A DNA stretch of 64,000 bases from Xylophilus sp. (GTDB lineage Bacteria > Pseudomonadota > Gammaproteobacteria > Burkholderiales > Burkholderiaceae_C): assembly GCA_009914555.1 (NCBI GenBank), contig WNDY01000002.1:62001-126000 (forward strand). Reading direction: 5' to 3'. Below, piece by piece: positions 7,678 through 16,077 of this stretch. The notes below the pieces were generated by a model. That model made no database searches. It saw only the letters and a program-made list of their open reading frames with translations, and was not told the DNA's origin. Position 1 is the stretch's first letter, and each line of letters opens with the position of its first letter. The translations under genes were made by a program, and so were the position numbers.

Positions 7678-8417
7678 GCGAGTTCGAACGCGGCGGCGGG
7701 CAAAGCCAGCGATTCGCTGTTCTTGCGGCTGACCAGTTCCAGGCTGCGCACGGCGCCGAGAATCATGCGGCCGCCGGCCTGCATGTCCTGGAAGGTGGTG
7801 GTGGTGATCAGGTCGTTCTCGTAGAGCGTGCGGCGGTAGTCGGCCGACAGCGCCTCGGCCCGCGCCGACAGCGAGCGCATCTCGTTGGCGACGATGCTGA
7901 AGCCGCGGCCGGTGGCGCCGGCGCGCGCGGCCTCGATGGACGCGTTGAGCGCCACTATCACCATCTGCCGCACGATGTGCGAGAACTCGTCGTTCTTGTG
8001 GTGCATGCCGCGGTTGTGGTCGAGCAGCACCTTCATGTCGTCGTGCCAGCGCTCGAAGGTCTTCTCGGCGCCGTACAGGTCGGTGATGCCCGCGGCCAGT
8101 TCACGCGCATGGCCGAGCGCCACGCCGCGCAGCCGATCGGCCTGGCCAAGCACGTCCTGCACGGCCGCCTGGCGGTCGGCCCGGGCTTCGGACCAGCGCT
8201 GCTCCCAGGTGCCGGCGGCCTGGCGATGGGCCGCCTGCTGGGCGGCCAGCTCGGCACGCAGCATGTCGGCTTCGGCGCGGGGAACGGCCAGTTCGCGGCG
8301 CGCCGACTGCACCTGCCGTTCATGCGCCTCCAGCCGCGCCCGCAGGCGCAGCAACCAGGGGACCGCCGCCAAGCCGCCGGCCAGCATGCCGGCGATGAAG
8401 TTCCACACCGGTGTCAT
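7674..8417 (-). CDS. Short methyl-accepting chemotaxis-type signalling protein
   Basis: 247 residues. A single N-terminal hydrophobic stretch (about 5-24) is followed by a long coiled coil (about 25-100) and then an MCP signalling tip (VALNASIEAARAGATGRGFS). There is no periplasmic sensor domain and no HAMP, and the protein is less than half the usual MCP length. Overlapping ATGA junctions link it to the kinase upstream and the CheX-like gene downstream, so the three are probably made in fixed ratio. No CheW gene is next to it, so it may contact the kinase in a non-standard way. The input signal is unknown. Confidence 0.8.
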   Translation of the reverse strand: MTPVWNFIAGMLAGGLAAVPWLLRLRARLEAHERQVQSARRELAVPRAEADMLRAELAAQQAAHRQAAGTWEQRWSEARADRQAAVQDVLGQADRLRGVALGHARELAAGITDLYGAEKTFERWHDDMKVLLDHNRGMHHKNDEFSHIVRQMVIVALNASIEAARAGATGRGFSIVANEMRSLSARAEALSADYRRTLYENDLITTTTFQDMQAGGRMILGAVRSLELVSRKNSESLALPAAAFELA

Positions 8418-10612
8418 GCCGCGATCAGCGCCTTGTCGCCGGGGCGCACGCCGTGCCGGGCGGGCAGCGTGATGACGGTGCGAAACGGGCGCACGCGCGC
8501 GCCCTCGATGCCCAGCAGTACGATGGCGATGCTGCCGCCCTCGGCCTCGACCAGGCCGCGCACCGCGTCCATGCCGACGCCGCGACCGGAGATCTCGGTG
8601 ACCTGCTCGGCCGTGGAAAAGCCGGGCGCGAAGATCAGCTGGGCGGTCCCGTCGGCGGAGGGTGCGGCGTCAGCCGGCAGCAGGCCCTGGGACAGCGCCT
8701 TGGCGCGGATGCGGTCGAGGTCCAGGCCCTGGCCGTCGTCCTGCAGCGCGATGCGCAGCGCGTCGTCGTCGAGCGCGAGGGTCAGGCCGATGGTGCCGGC
8801 GGCCGGCTTGCCGTGGGCGATGCGCGCCAGCGGCGGCTCGATGCCGTGGTCCACGGCGTTGCGCAGCAGGTGCATGAACGCGTCGCGCAGCATGCCGCAG
8901 ACCGGCGGGCGCACGGCGATGCCGTCGTCCTCGATCGCCACGTGCGGCTCTTCCTTGCCAAGTTCCACGGCCAGCGCGGGCAGCGCATCGATCACGCCGC
9001 GCAGCGCCTCGCCGATGCGTTCGGGCTCGCCGCGGCGGACCGCGCCGCCGCGGCCGAGCTTGGCGGTGTGGATGTGCAGGTACTCGTCGAGCGCCGCGCG
9101 CACCTCGGAGATCTGCGCGCGCAGTTCGTCGGGCACCCAGGCGGCCCGGCCGCTGCGGACCGCGTCGTAGTGCTGCTCCACGCGGTGCACCACCTCGGTC
9201 AGGTGCTGCAGGCCATAGGTGCGCGCGTTGCCCTTGATGGTGTGCATGTTGCGGAACAGCAGGCCCACGGCCTCGGCCTGGCCGTGCGTCTCGACGATGC
9301 GGGCGTTCTCCTGGAGGTAATGCGCGGCGCCCTCGGCGAAGGCATGAAACTTCTCCGGCTCCACGGCCAGGATCTCTCCGATGAGACCCAGTTCGCGGCG
9401 CTGCGCGGTGGCGGCGCGGGCCAGGCTGCGCAGTTCGGTCACGTCGCGCACGCACAGAAGCAGGCGCTGGATCGTGCCGTCGTCGCCGGCGATCGGCGCC
9501 CAGCTCAGGTCCAGCGTCTTCACGCGGCCGTCGGGCATGCGGCGCTGCACTTCGGTGGGCAGCAGGTGGGCGTTGAATTCGAAGTTCATCGCGTCCTCGC
9601 CCAGGCAGGCGTGGAGCGCGGCCTCGGTCTGCGCGCGCAGGTCGGCGCCGAGGTCGGTGTGGTCGAATACCAGGGCCATCGCGTCGCGGCCGGCGATCTC
9701 GTCGGTCTCCAGGATGGTGCGCAGGAAGTCGGAGAACTCCGGATGCACCGTGCCGCCGGCCTGCACCGTCAGGATGCCCTGCGGCACGTGGTGCAGCAGG
9801 GCCTGGATGTCGGCCGCCTTCTGCCTGACCAGCGCCGTGCTCTCCTCGATCTTCTGCAGCATGGCGTTGAAGGCGGTCATCGAGCGGCCGATCTCGTCGT
9901 TGCGCGTGACCTCCAGGCGGTGGGTGAAGTCCTGGCTGGCAGCGATCTCGGTCATCTTCGACTCCATCTGCGCGATCGGGTGGATGACCTGGCGGTACAG
10001 CAGCCAGCCGATGGCGCCGAGCGCCAGCACGGCGATGCCGCTGATGGCCGTGAGCATGGTCGAGGTGTGGGTCAGCTCGCCGTTGAGCGCGGCGATGGCG
10101 GCATCCTTGCTGCGGCGCTTCTCGACCTGCACCGCGTCGATCATCTGGCCCTGCTCGCGCAGGTACTGGTCGACCGTGGCGCCCATCGTGGCCTCGGCCA
10201 GCGCGGTCTGGCCGGCGAGTTTGAACTGCGCCGTGTCGTTGATCGACGAGAAGTAGTTCTGCAGGCTCTCCTGCGCAGCCTTGATGAGGCCGCTCTGGGC
10301 CGGGCTGTCGGCTTGGGCGAGCTGCTCGGCCAGGGCCTTCTGCAGGCCGTCCTTCCTGGCGTTGACCTCGTCGAGCAGGCGCCGGGCCGTGTCGTTGTCG
10401 GGCGCGGCCACCATGGCCAGCGTGGCGATCTGCACGTCCTTGAGCTGGGTCATCAGCTCCACCGACTTGATCGCGCTGGGCACGACGCCGTCGGTCACCG
10501 TGCGCACCTGGCCCGAGTTGCTGCGGGCCTGCACGATGGCGTAGCCGCCGATCACGCCCAGCGCGAGGAAGACGAGGACGACGAGGAGGATGATGCGCTG
10601 GCGGATGCTCAT
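8414..10612 (-). CDS. Membrane histidine kinase with HAMP, PAS, HPt and CheA-type ATPase domains
   Basis: 732 residues from ATG 10612 (an in-frame ATG at 10663 would give 17 more residues). TM1 is about 7-27, a helical periplasmic region spans 28-190, TM2 about 190-212, HAMP about 213-265 and a PAS-like region about 275-400. An HPt domain follows with phospho-acceptor His457 (MHTIKGNAR). The ATPase domain has its N-box HLLRNAVDHGIE near 580 and G-box GRGVGMDAV near 680. It looks like CheA fused to a transmembrane sensor but ends without a CheW-like domain. It should phosphorylate itself at His457 and pass phosphate to the adjacent CheY, which is now broken. First gene of a four-gene overlapping operon. 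Confidence 0.85.
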   Translation of the reverse strand: MSIRQRIILLVVLVFLALGVIGGYAIVQARSNSGQVRTVTDGVVPSAIKSVELMTQLKDVQIATLAMVAAPDNDTARRLLDEVNARKDGLQKALAEQLAQADSPAQSGLIKAAQESLQNYFSSINDTAQFKLAGQTALAEATMGATVDQYLREQGQMIDAVQVEKRRSKDAAIAALNGELTHTSTMLTAISGIAVLALGAIGWLLYRQVIHPIAQMESKMTEIAASQDFTHRLEVTRNDEIGRSMTAFNAMLQKIEESTALVRQKAADIQALLHHVPQGILTVQAGGTVHPEFSDFLRTILETDEIAGRDAMALVFDHTDLGADLRAQTEAALHACLGEDAMNFEFNAHLLPTEVQRRMPDGRVKTLDLSWAPIAGDDGTIQRLLLCVRDVTELRSLARAATAQRRELGLIGEILAVEPEKFHAFAEGAAHYLQENARIVETHGQAEAVGLLFRNMHTIKGNARTYGLQHLTEVVHRVEQHYDAVRSGRAAWVPDELRAQISEVRAALDEYLHIHTAKLGRGGAVRRGEPERIGEALRGVIDALPALAVELGKEEPHVAIEDDGIAVRPPVCGMLRDAFMHLLRNAVDHGIEPPLARIAHGKPAAGTIGLTLALDDDALRIALQDDGQGLDLDRIRAKALSQGLLPADAAPSADGTAQLIFAPGFSTAEQVTEISGRGVGMDAVRGLVEAEGGSIAIVLLGIEGARVRPFRTVITLPARHGVRPGDKALIAA

Positions 10613-10730
10613 GAAGGCAGGCTCGAAAAAAGGGCCACGCCAGCCCGCAGGGAGCCGGCACATGCATCCAATTATTTCGGGCCGACATTGCGCTTTCGTG
10701 ACGGCCTGCGGCCCGCGCCGGCCCCGGACC

Positions 10731-10797
10731 GCATACTCCCATCTCTAATGCCTTCTAGCGCACGATTTACGCGCTCTATCGGCCTATACTCCCCGCA
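10731..10797 (-). repeat. Dispersed GGRGTAT-pair element, copy 1
   Basis: Read on the minus strand, GGAGTAT boxes lie 53 bp apart, with a central inverted repeat AGCGC / GCGCT between them. The element spans the gap between the plsC stop and the kinase gene, overlapping the last bases of plsC. It belongs to a six-member family in this window (see findings). Confidence 0.65.
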
Positions 10798-11530
10798 GCC
10801 GGTCCACCTCGGCGTGCAGATCCTGCGCCCAGGCGCGGCGGTCGCGGCCCTGGGCGCGCTGGGGCGTGCCGTAGCGCACGACGGCCACGATGCTGCTGGC
10901 GCCGAGCGTGCGCCACAGCGATCCGATCAGCACCTCGTCGCCGGTGTAGCTCGGGGCGAAGCTGGTGGCGCCGGTGCGGCCGTCGGCAAAGCGCAGGGCC
11001 ACCGGCACGACCGGCGCGTCCGCCTCGATCGCCGACTGCAGCAGGTTGGCATGGAAAGGCAGCAGCGTGCGGCCATCGCCCGTCGTGCCTTCGGGGAAGA
11101 CCGCCAGCAGGTCGCCGGCGCGCAGCCGCTCGGCCATGCCCTGCACCACGCGCGCGGCGTCGCGGCGCGAAGTGCGCTCCAGGTAGAGCGTGCCCGCAGC
11201 ATCCGACAGCGTGCCCAGCAACGGCCAGCCTTTCACGTCGGACTTGGAGATGAAACGGCAGTAGTGCGCCGCATGCAGCGTGGGGATGTCCAGCCACGAG
11301 ATGTGGTTGGCCACGATCAGCCCCGCCTGGCCGGCCGGCGGCTCGCCCGCCACACGCAGCGTGATGCCCGCGCGGTGCAGGAAGCCGCGGGCCCAGTGCC
11401 GCACCGCGGCCTGGTGCTCGGCCTCGGACATGCGCGCGAGCCGGGTGTGGATGATCCAGATCCCGTGCAGGATGTGGGCGAGCACCCGCACCAGCCGGGT
11501 GGCGGCGATCAGGTGGCGCCGGGGCCGCAC
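10784..11530 (-). CDS. plsC: 1-acyl-sn-glycerol-3-phosphate acyltransferase
   Basis: 248 residues from GTG 11530. It shows the acyltransferase motif I NHISWLD (His and Asp of HxxxxD), motif III FPEGTT and a downstream proline-rich VPVALRF. An N-terminal hydrophobic helix fits membrane attachment. The enzyme moves an acyl chain to the sn-2 position of lysophosphatidate in phospholipid synthesis. It begins seven bases after the dihydroorotase-like gene, as the last gene of the algH-ruvX-pyrR-pyrB-pyrC' operon. Paralogues exist in many genomes, so it may act on another lysophospholipid or lipid A precursor. Confidence 0.88.
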   Translation of the reverse strand: MRPRRHLIAATRLVRVLAHILHGIWIIHTRLARMSEAEHQAAVRHWARGFLHRAGITLRVAGEPPAGQAGLIVANHISWLDIPTLHAAHYCRFISKSDVKGWPLLGTLSDAAGTLYLERTSRRDAARVVQGMAERLRAGDLLAVFPEGTTGDGRTLLPFHANLLQSAIEADAPVVPVALRFADGRTGATSFAPSYTGDEVLIGSLWRTLGASSIVAVVRYGTPQRAQGRDRRAWAQDLHAEVDRLRGV

Positions 11531-11537
11531 GGCCGCT

Positions 11538-12830
11538 TCAGCGCGCGAAGGCGATCTGCCCGCCCACGAGCGTGGCGCGCACGCGGCCCGGCAGCTCGTA
11601 GCCGGAGAACGGCGTGTGCCTCCCCTGGCTCGCGAGCGCGGCGCCTTCCACCGTCCAGGCGGCGGCCGGGTCGAACACCACGAGGTCGGCCTGGCCGCCC
11701 TCGGCGATGCGGCCGACGCTGGCCGCCAGCGTGCCGAGCGCCGGGCCCAGCACCCGCGCCGGGCCGGCGGTGACCGTGCCGAGCGCCTGGGCCAGCGGCA
11801 CGCCCGCGTCGCTGGACCACTTGAGCGCCAGGCTCAGCAGCAGCTCCAGCCCGGTGGCGCCGGGCTCGGCCTCGGCGAACGGCAGCGTCTTGGCGTCCTC
11901 GTCGACCGGCGTGTGGTCGGACACCAGCGCGTCGATGGTGCCGTCAGCCAGCGCGGCCGCGAGCGCCTCGCGGTCGCGCTGCTGGCGCAGCGGCGGCGAC
12001 AGGCGCGCGCGGCTGTCGAAGTAGCCGATGTCCACCTCGGTCAGGTGCAGCGAATTGATGCTCACGTCGGCCGTCACCGCCAGGCCTCGGGCCTTGGCCG
12101 CGCGCAGCAGTTCGACGCCGGCGGCACTCGACAGGCGGCACAGGTGCACCCGCGCGCCGGTGGCCTGCTGCAGCTCGAAGATGGTGTGCAGCGCGATCGT
12201 CTCGGCCGCCACGGGGATGCCGGGCAGGCCGAGCCGCGTGGCCAGGGCGCCGCTGGCCGCGGCGCCGCGGCCGAGGTGGTGGTCCTGCGGGCGCAGCCAG
12301 ACGGTGTAGCCGAAGGTGGCCGCGTACTGCAGCGCGCGCTGGAGCACCTGGGTGTTCTGCAGCGCCACGTCGGCCTGGCCGAAGCCCACGCAGCCGGAGC
12401 CGGTCAGCTCGGCCATCTCGGTCAGCACCTCGCCGGCCAGACCGCGCGTGAGCGCGCCGAGCGGGAAGAGCCGCGCGCGGTGCAGCTTCTCGGCGCGGAA
12501 CTTGAGCATCTCCACCAGGCCGGGCTCGTCGAGCACCGGGTCGGTGTCGGGCGGACAGACCAGGCTGGTCACGCCGCCGGCCACGGCCGCGGCGGTCTCG
12601 GATTCGAGCATGCCCTCGTGCTCGTGGCCGGGCTCGCGCAGGCGGGCGGCCAGGTCCACCAGGCCCGGCGCGACGACGCAGCCGGCGGCGTCGATCACCT
12701 TGTTGGGTGCGAAGTCGGCCGGCGCGGAACCGATGCCGATGATGCGGCCGGCGGCCAGCGCCACGTCGGCCACGCGGTCGAGGCCGCTGGCCGGGTCGAT
12801 CACGCGGCCGTTGCGGATGAGGGTTTTCAT
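11538..12830 (-). CDS. pyrX: Dihydroorotase homologue lacking metal-binding histidines (PyrC'/PyrX type)
   Basis: 430 residues with the overall dihydroorotase fold, but key residues are lost. The N-terminal HxH (normally DxHxHxRxPG) reads DLAARLREPG. A later His of the HVCH-type motif is Arg (VHLCRLSS), and the expected PHHL is INSL. The C-terminal SDHTP is kept. In Pseudomonas such inactive PyrC' subunits bind aspartate transcarbamoylase and are needed to assemble the PyrB-PyrC' dodecamer. Position right after pyrB fits the same role here. A catalytic dihydroorotase should be encoded elsewhere. Loss of activity is inferred from the residues. Confidence 0.9.
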   Translation of the reverse strand: MKTLIRNGRVIDPASGLDRVADVALAAGRIIGIGSAPADFAPNKVIDAAGCVVAPGLVDLAARLREPGHEHEGMLESETAAAVAGGVTSLVCPPDTDPVLDEPGLVEMLKFRAEKLHRARLFPLGALTRGLAGEVLTEMAELTGSGCVGFGQADVALQNTQVLQRALQYAATFGYTVWLRPQDHHLGRGAAASGALATRLGLPGIPVAAETIALHTIFELQQATGARVHLCRLSSAAGVELLRAAKARGLAVTADVSINSLHLTEVDIGYFDSRARLSPPLRQQRDREALAAALADGTIDALVSDHTPVDEDAKTLPFAEAEPGATGLELLLSLALKWSSDAGVPLAQALGTVTAGPARVLGPALGTLAASVGRIAEGGQADLVVFDPAAAWTVEGAALASQGRHTPFSGYELPGRVRATLVGGQIAFAR

Positions 12831-12836
12831 GCTTCT

Positions 12837-12882
12837 GCCCTCCGCCGGGCCGCCCCAAGGAGGGCACGCCCCCTCGGGGGGC
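12837..12882. other. Paired intergenic hairpins between pyrB and pyrX
   Basis: Two GC hairpins lie side by side: GCCCTCC (12837-12843) with GGAGGGC (12859-12865), and GCCCCC (12868-12873) with GGGGGC (12877-12882). I recall similar hairpins in many Comamonadaceae intergenic regions. There is no T tract, so a partial terminator or mRNA-stability element is more likely than full termination. Confidence 0.45.
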
Positions 12883-12906
12883 AGTGAACGAATGTGAACG
12901 TGGGGG

Positions 12907-13863
12907 TCATTGGTTCCCTGCGACGATGGACATGACGGCCATACGCACCGCGATGCCGAAGGTGACCTGCGGCAGGATCACGCTCTGCGCGCCGTCGACC
13001 ACGGCGGAGTCGATCTCCACGCCGCGGTTGATCGGGCCCGGGTGCATGACGATGGCGTCGGGCTTCGCGAGCAGCAGCTTCTCGGGCGTGAGGCCGAAGC
13101 TGCGGAAGTATTCCTGGCTCGACGGCAGCAGCGCACCGCTCATGCGCTCGTTCTGCAGACGCAGCATGATGACCACGTCGGCGCCGCGGATGCCGTCCTC
13201 CAGGTTGTGGAACACGCGCACGCCCATCTGCGACAGGTCGCCCGGCACCAGCGTGCGCGGGCCGACGACGCGCACCTCGGCCGTGCCGAGGGTGGTGAGC
13301 GCATGGATGTCGGAGCGGGCCACGCGCGAATGCAGCACATCGCCCACGATCGCCACCGTGAGGTTGCTGAAGTCCTTCTTGTAGTGGCGGATCGTGTACA
13401 CGTCGAGCAGCCCCTGCGTGGGATGCGCGTGGCGCCCGTCGCCGGCGTTGACCACGTGCACATGCGGCGCCACGTGCTGCGCGATCAGGTAGGGCGCGCC
13501 CGACTCGCTGTGGCGCACGACGAAGATGTCGGCGGCCATCGCGCTCAGGTTGGCGATGGTGTCCAGCAGCGACTCGCCCTTGCTGGCCGAGGAGCGCGCG
13601 ATGTCGAGGTTGATCACGTCGGCCGACAGCCGCTTGGCCGCGATCTCGAACGTGGTGCGGGTGCGGGTGCTGTTCTCGCAGAACAGGTTGAACACGCTTT
13701 TTCCCCGCAGCAGCGGCACCTTCTTGACCTCGCGGTCGTTGACGCTCACGAAGTTGGCCGCCGTGTCGAGGATCTGCGTGAGCGTCTCGCGCGGCAGTCC
13801 CTCGGTAGAGAGCAGATGGATCAGCTCGCCATGGGCATTGAGCTGGGGATTTCGTCGAGCCAT
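12907..13863 (-). CDS. pyrB: Aspartate carbamoyltransferase catalytic chain
   Basis: 318 residues from ATG 13863; longer upstream frames run into pyrR and are rejected. It contains the carbamoyl-phosphate site STRTRTTFE, the HPTQGLLD motif and the C-terminal HPGPINRG. It condenses carbamoyl phosphate with aspartate to give N-carbamoyl-aspartate, the first committed step of pyrimidine synthesis. No pyrI regulatory chain is present. The downstream inactive dihydroorotase homologue is the likely structural partner, as in Pseudomonas. Thirteen bases separate it from pyrR upstream. Confidence 0.97.
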   Translation of the reverse strand: MARRNPQLNAHGELIHLLSTEGLPRETLTQILDTAANFVSVNDREVKKVPLLRGKSVFNLFCENSTRTRTTFEIAAKRLSADVINLDIARSSASKGESLLDTIANLSAMAADIFVVRHSESGAPYLIAQHVAPHVHVVNAGDGRHAHPTQGLLDVYTIRHYKKDFSNLTVAIVGDVLHSRVARSDIHALTTLGTAEVRVVGPRTLVPGDLSQMGVRVFHNLEDGIRGADVVIMLRLQNERMSGALLPSSQEYFRSFGLTPEKLLLAKPDAIVMHPGPINRGVEIDSAVVDGAQSVILPQVTFGIAVRMAVMSIVAGNQ

Positions 13864-13876
13864 GGTGTCGTCGTTG

Positions 13877-14374
13877 TCAGAGGCTTTCGATGTGGAAGCT
13901 GAAGACACCGGCCTCGGTGCGCGCCAGCGCGAGCTGCTGCGCGGCCGGCAGTGCCACGCGCGCGGCGGCGAAGTCGGCGGCGACAGGCAGCTCGCGCCCG
14001 CCGCGGTCCACCAGCACCGCGAGGCGCACGCGCTGCGGGCGGCCGTAGTCGTACAGTTCGTTGAGCACGGCGCGGATGGTGCGGCCGGTGTAGAGCACGT
14101 CGTCGAGCAGCAGGATGTCGGCGCCCTCGACGTCGAACGGCAGCTGCGTCTGCGCCGCGGCCGCCAGGCCGCGCTGGGCGAAGTCGTCGCGGTGCATGGA
14201 CGACGAGACGACGCCGTGCGGGCCGTCGCGGCCCAGGTCGCGCTGCAGTCGCTCGGCCAGCCAGGCGCCGCCGGAGGTGATGCCGGCGAGCTGCGTGGCC
14301 GGCTCCAGCAGGCTGCGCACGCCGCGCAGCAGCTCGCCGTACAGGGCCTCGGCATCGAGGGTGAGAGTGCTCAT
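13877..14374 (-). CDS. pyrR: Bifunctional pyr operon regulator / uracil phosphoribosyltransferase
   Basis: 165 residues. The PRPP-binding motif is clear: [16 protein letters not shown] at about 88-103. A distal [11 protein letters not shown] loop is typical of PyrR. The family converts uracil and PRPP to UMP, and in Gram-positive bacteria it also binds pyr mRNA. In betaproteobacteria the RNA-binding role is not established. The start overlaps the ruvX stop by four bases (ATGA), and pyrB follows. I saw no PyrR-type RNA attenuator in the 13-base gap. Confidence 0.93.
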   Translation of the reverse strand: MSTLTLDAEALYGELLRGVRSLLEPATQLAGITSGGAWLAERLQRDLGRDGPHGVVSSSMHRDDFAQRGLAAAAQTQLPFDVEGADILLLDDVLYTGRTIRAVLNELYDYGRPQRVRLAVLVDRGGRELPVAADFAAARVALPAAQQLALARTEAGVFSFHIESL

Positions 14375-14799
14375 TCAGGAAGACTCCTCAGGAACTGGTC
14401 CAGGATGATGGCGGCAGAAGCCGCGTCGGCATCGCGTGCGCCCGCGGACAGCGCCTCGGTCGTGCTGTAGCGCTCGTCCACCTCGAACACCGGCAGGCCG
14501 AAGCGCCCGCGCAGCTGGCGGGCGAAGCGCCGGGCGCGTGCGGTGTTCTCGTGCGGTGCGCCGTCCGGGTGGAAGGGCACGCCGACGACCAGCGCGTCGG
14601 GCGACCATTCGCGGATGCGCGCGGCCACTTCGGCAAAGCGCGCGTCCTGCCCTTCGGCGCGGATGGTGCGCTGCGGCGTGGCCTGTCCGAGGAAGCGGCT
14701 GCCGCTGGCGACGCCGGTGCGCTTGGCGCCGAAGTCGAAAGCCAGGAAGGACTGCAGATTCGCCGGCACGGCGGGCACCGGTGCGGCATCGCCGCTCAC
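14371..14799 (-). CDS. ruvX: Holliday junction resolvase-like / pre-16S rRNA nuclease
   Basis: 142 residues from GTG 14799, with GAGGGGTAGG upstream. YqgF/RuvX features are present: FLAFDFGAKRTGVA (first catalytic Asp) near the N-terminus, VVGVPFHPDGAPH in the middle, VDERYSTTEA and a C-terminal ASAAIILDQFL with the last acidic residue. The family has an RNase H-like fold and in E. coli processes the 5' end of 16S rRNA. The gene lies between algH and pyrR, the common order in Burkholderiales. Confidence 0.93.
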   Translation of the reverse strand: MSGDAAPVPAVPANLQSFLAFDFGAKRTGVASGSRFLGQATPQRTIRAEGQDARFAEVAARIREWSPDALVVGVPFHPDGAPHENTARARRFARQLRGRFGLPVFEVDERYSTTEALSAGARDADAASAAIILDQFLRSLPE

Positions 14800-14827
14800 G
14801 GGCCTACCCCTCGTTGCATGGCTGTGC

Positions 14828-15487
14828 TCATGCGTGCCCCGCCTCGGACAGCAGCATCCAGGGCTGCAGGCCCAGCAGCGACAGGGCGCGCTCGTAGCGC
14901 TCGCCCACGGGCGTGTCGAAGATGACCGAGAGGTCGGCGCCGACGGTGAGCCAGCTGTTCTCGGCGATCTCGGATTCGAGCTGGCCTTCGCCCCACGACG
15001 CATAGCCCAGCGTGACCAGCACACGGCGCGGGCCGGCGCCGGTGGCGATGGCTTCGAGCACGTCCTTCGACGTGGTCATCTCCAGCAGGCCGCCTGGCAC
15101 GGCCATGGTGGAGGCGTAGGCGGGCTCGTTCTCGGGCGGGTCGGCCTCGCCCTCTTCCAGCACGATGCCGGCTTCGCCCTCGGCGGATGCGGCGCGCACC
15201 GACATCGGCTCATGCAGCACGAAGCCGCGCTCGGTCTGCACCGGGCCGCCCTGCAGCACGGGCGCGTCGGTTAGGTCATCGCGGCGCAGCGACAGATCGA
15301 CCTTGTCGAACAGGTGCCGCATGTTGATCTCGCTGGGTTTGTTGATCATGAGCCCGAGCGCGCCCCTTTCGCTGTGCTCGCACAGGTAGATCACGCTGCG
15401 GGCGAAGGTCTCGTCGCGCAGACCCGGCATGGCGATGAGGAAGTGGTGGGTCAGGTTGAAAGACGAGGGGGCGGAATCGGCGGCCAT
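14828..15487 (-). CDS. algH: YqgE/AlgH family protein
   Basis: 219 residues from ATG 15487. Conserved AlgH features are present: an N-terminal FLIAMPGLRDETFARSVIYL, then HSERGALGLMINKP, a VLQGGPVQTERGFVLH segment and a C-terminal GYASWGEGQLESE. The fold is known; the biochemical role is not settled (first linked to alginate regulation in Pseudomonas). It is the first gene of a six-gene leftward operon ending in plsC. Its promoter must lie between 15487 and the divergent photolyase remnant, a gap of only 13 bases, so it may reach into that remnant. Confidence 0.92.
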   Translation of the reverse strand: MAADSAPSSFNLTHHFLIAMPGLRDETFARSVIYLCEHSERGALGLMINKPSEINMRHLFDKVDLSLRRDDLTDAPVLQGGPVQTERGFVLHEPMSVRAASAEGEAGIVLEEGEADPPENEPAYASTMAVPGGLLEMTTSKDVLEAIATGAGPRRVLVTLGYASWGEGQLESEIAENSWLTVGADLSVIFDTPVGERYERALSLLGLQPWMLLSEAGHA

Positions 15488-15500
15488 AGCCCTCGATTTT

Positions 15501-15797
15501 ATGACACCCCCCACGACGGCTCCGTCCGCCCCGCCTCCGATGCTCATGTGGTTCCGCCGGGACCTGCGGGTGGCCGACAACGCGGCGCTGTACCACGCGC
15601 TGCGAGCGGCCGGGGCGAGCGGGGGCGCGGTGCACTGCGCCTTCGTGCTGGACACGGCCATCCTCGATGCATTGCCGCGCAGCGGCCGGCGCGCCGCATG
15701 CGGGGCTGATCGTGCGACACGGCGCGGCCGCCGAAGTTATCCCGAAGCTAGCGCGCGAACTCGGCGTGGCGGCGGTGTTCGCCAACAACGGCGGCTG
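15501..15797 (+). pseudogene. phr: Deoxyribodipyrimidine photolyase remnant
   Basis: From ATG 15501 the frame encodes a photolyase N-terminus (MLMWFRRDLRVADNAALYHA, then FVLDTAILDALPR). About 30 expected residues are then missing, and the match resumes in another frame (GLIVRHGAAAEVIPKLAREL, then VAAVFAN) up to about 15797. After that the alpha/beta antenna domain ends and the whole FAD-binding domain is absent. So the gene has an internal deletion with frameshift and has lost at least three quarters of its length. What follows is a glycosyltransferase region, probably brought in when the photolyase was lost. Confidence 0.85.
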
Positions 15798-16077
15798 GCA
15801 GTGGGCGGCCAGCGGGCTTGAGGTTGGCGTCCTCCAGCACCTGTCGATGCGCTGCACGCGTCGCAGGTGGCGCGCAGCGCCATGGATCAACGACACGTCC
15901 GTTGCGGGAGTCCTTGCCTGCTTCGATGATGGCATACTCCGCGCCGATTTCCGCCGGAGGAGGAGCGCGTGGCACCGTCTGCCCTTGCTGCGGAGTCATG
16001 CCCGGCTCGCGGCGCAAGCCCGGAGCTTCGGCCCGTGCCGCCTCGCCTTGACCGGCCCTTTTTCTTCCGCCCCGCGC

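Noticed and set aside
10613..10663. Longer start (ATG 10663) for the membrane kinase
   Set aside because: It would place 17 polar residues before the first TM helix and has no better ribosome site; 10612 is preferred.
8411..11773. A 1120-codon plus-strand frame over the kinase and plsC
   Set aside because: Same reason: antisense of well-supported genes, no domain, no ribosome site.
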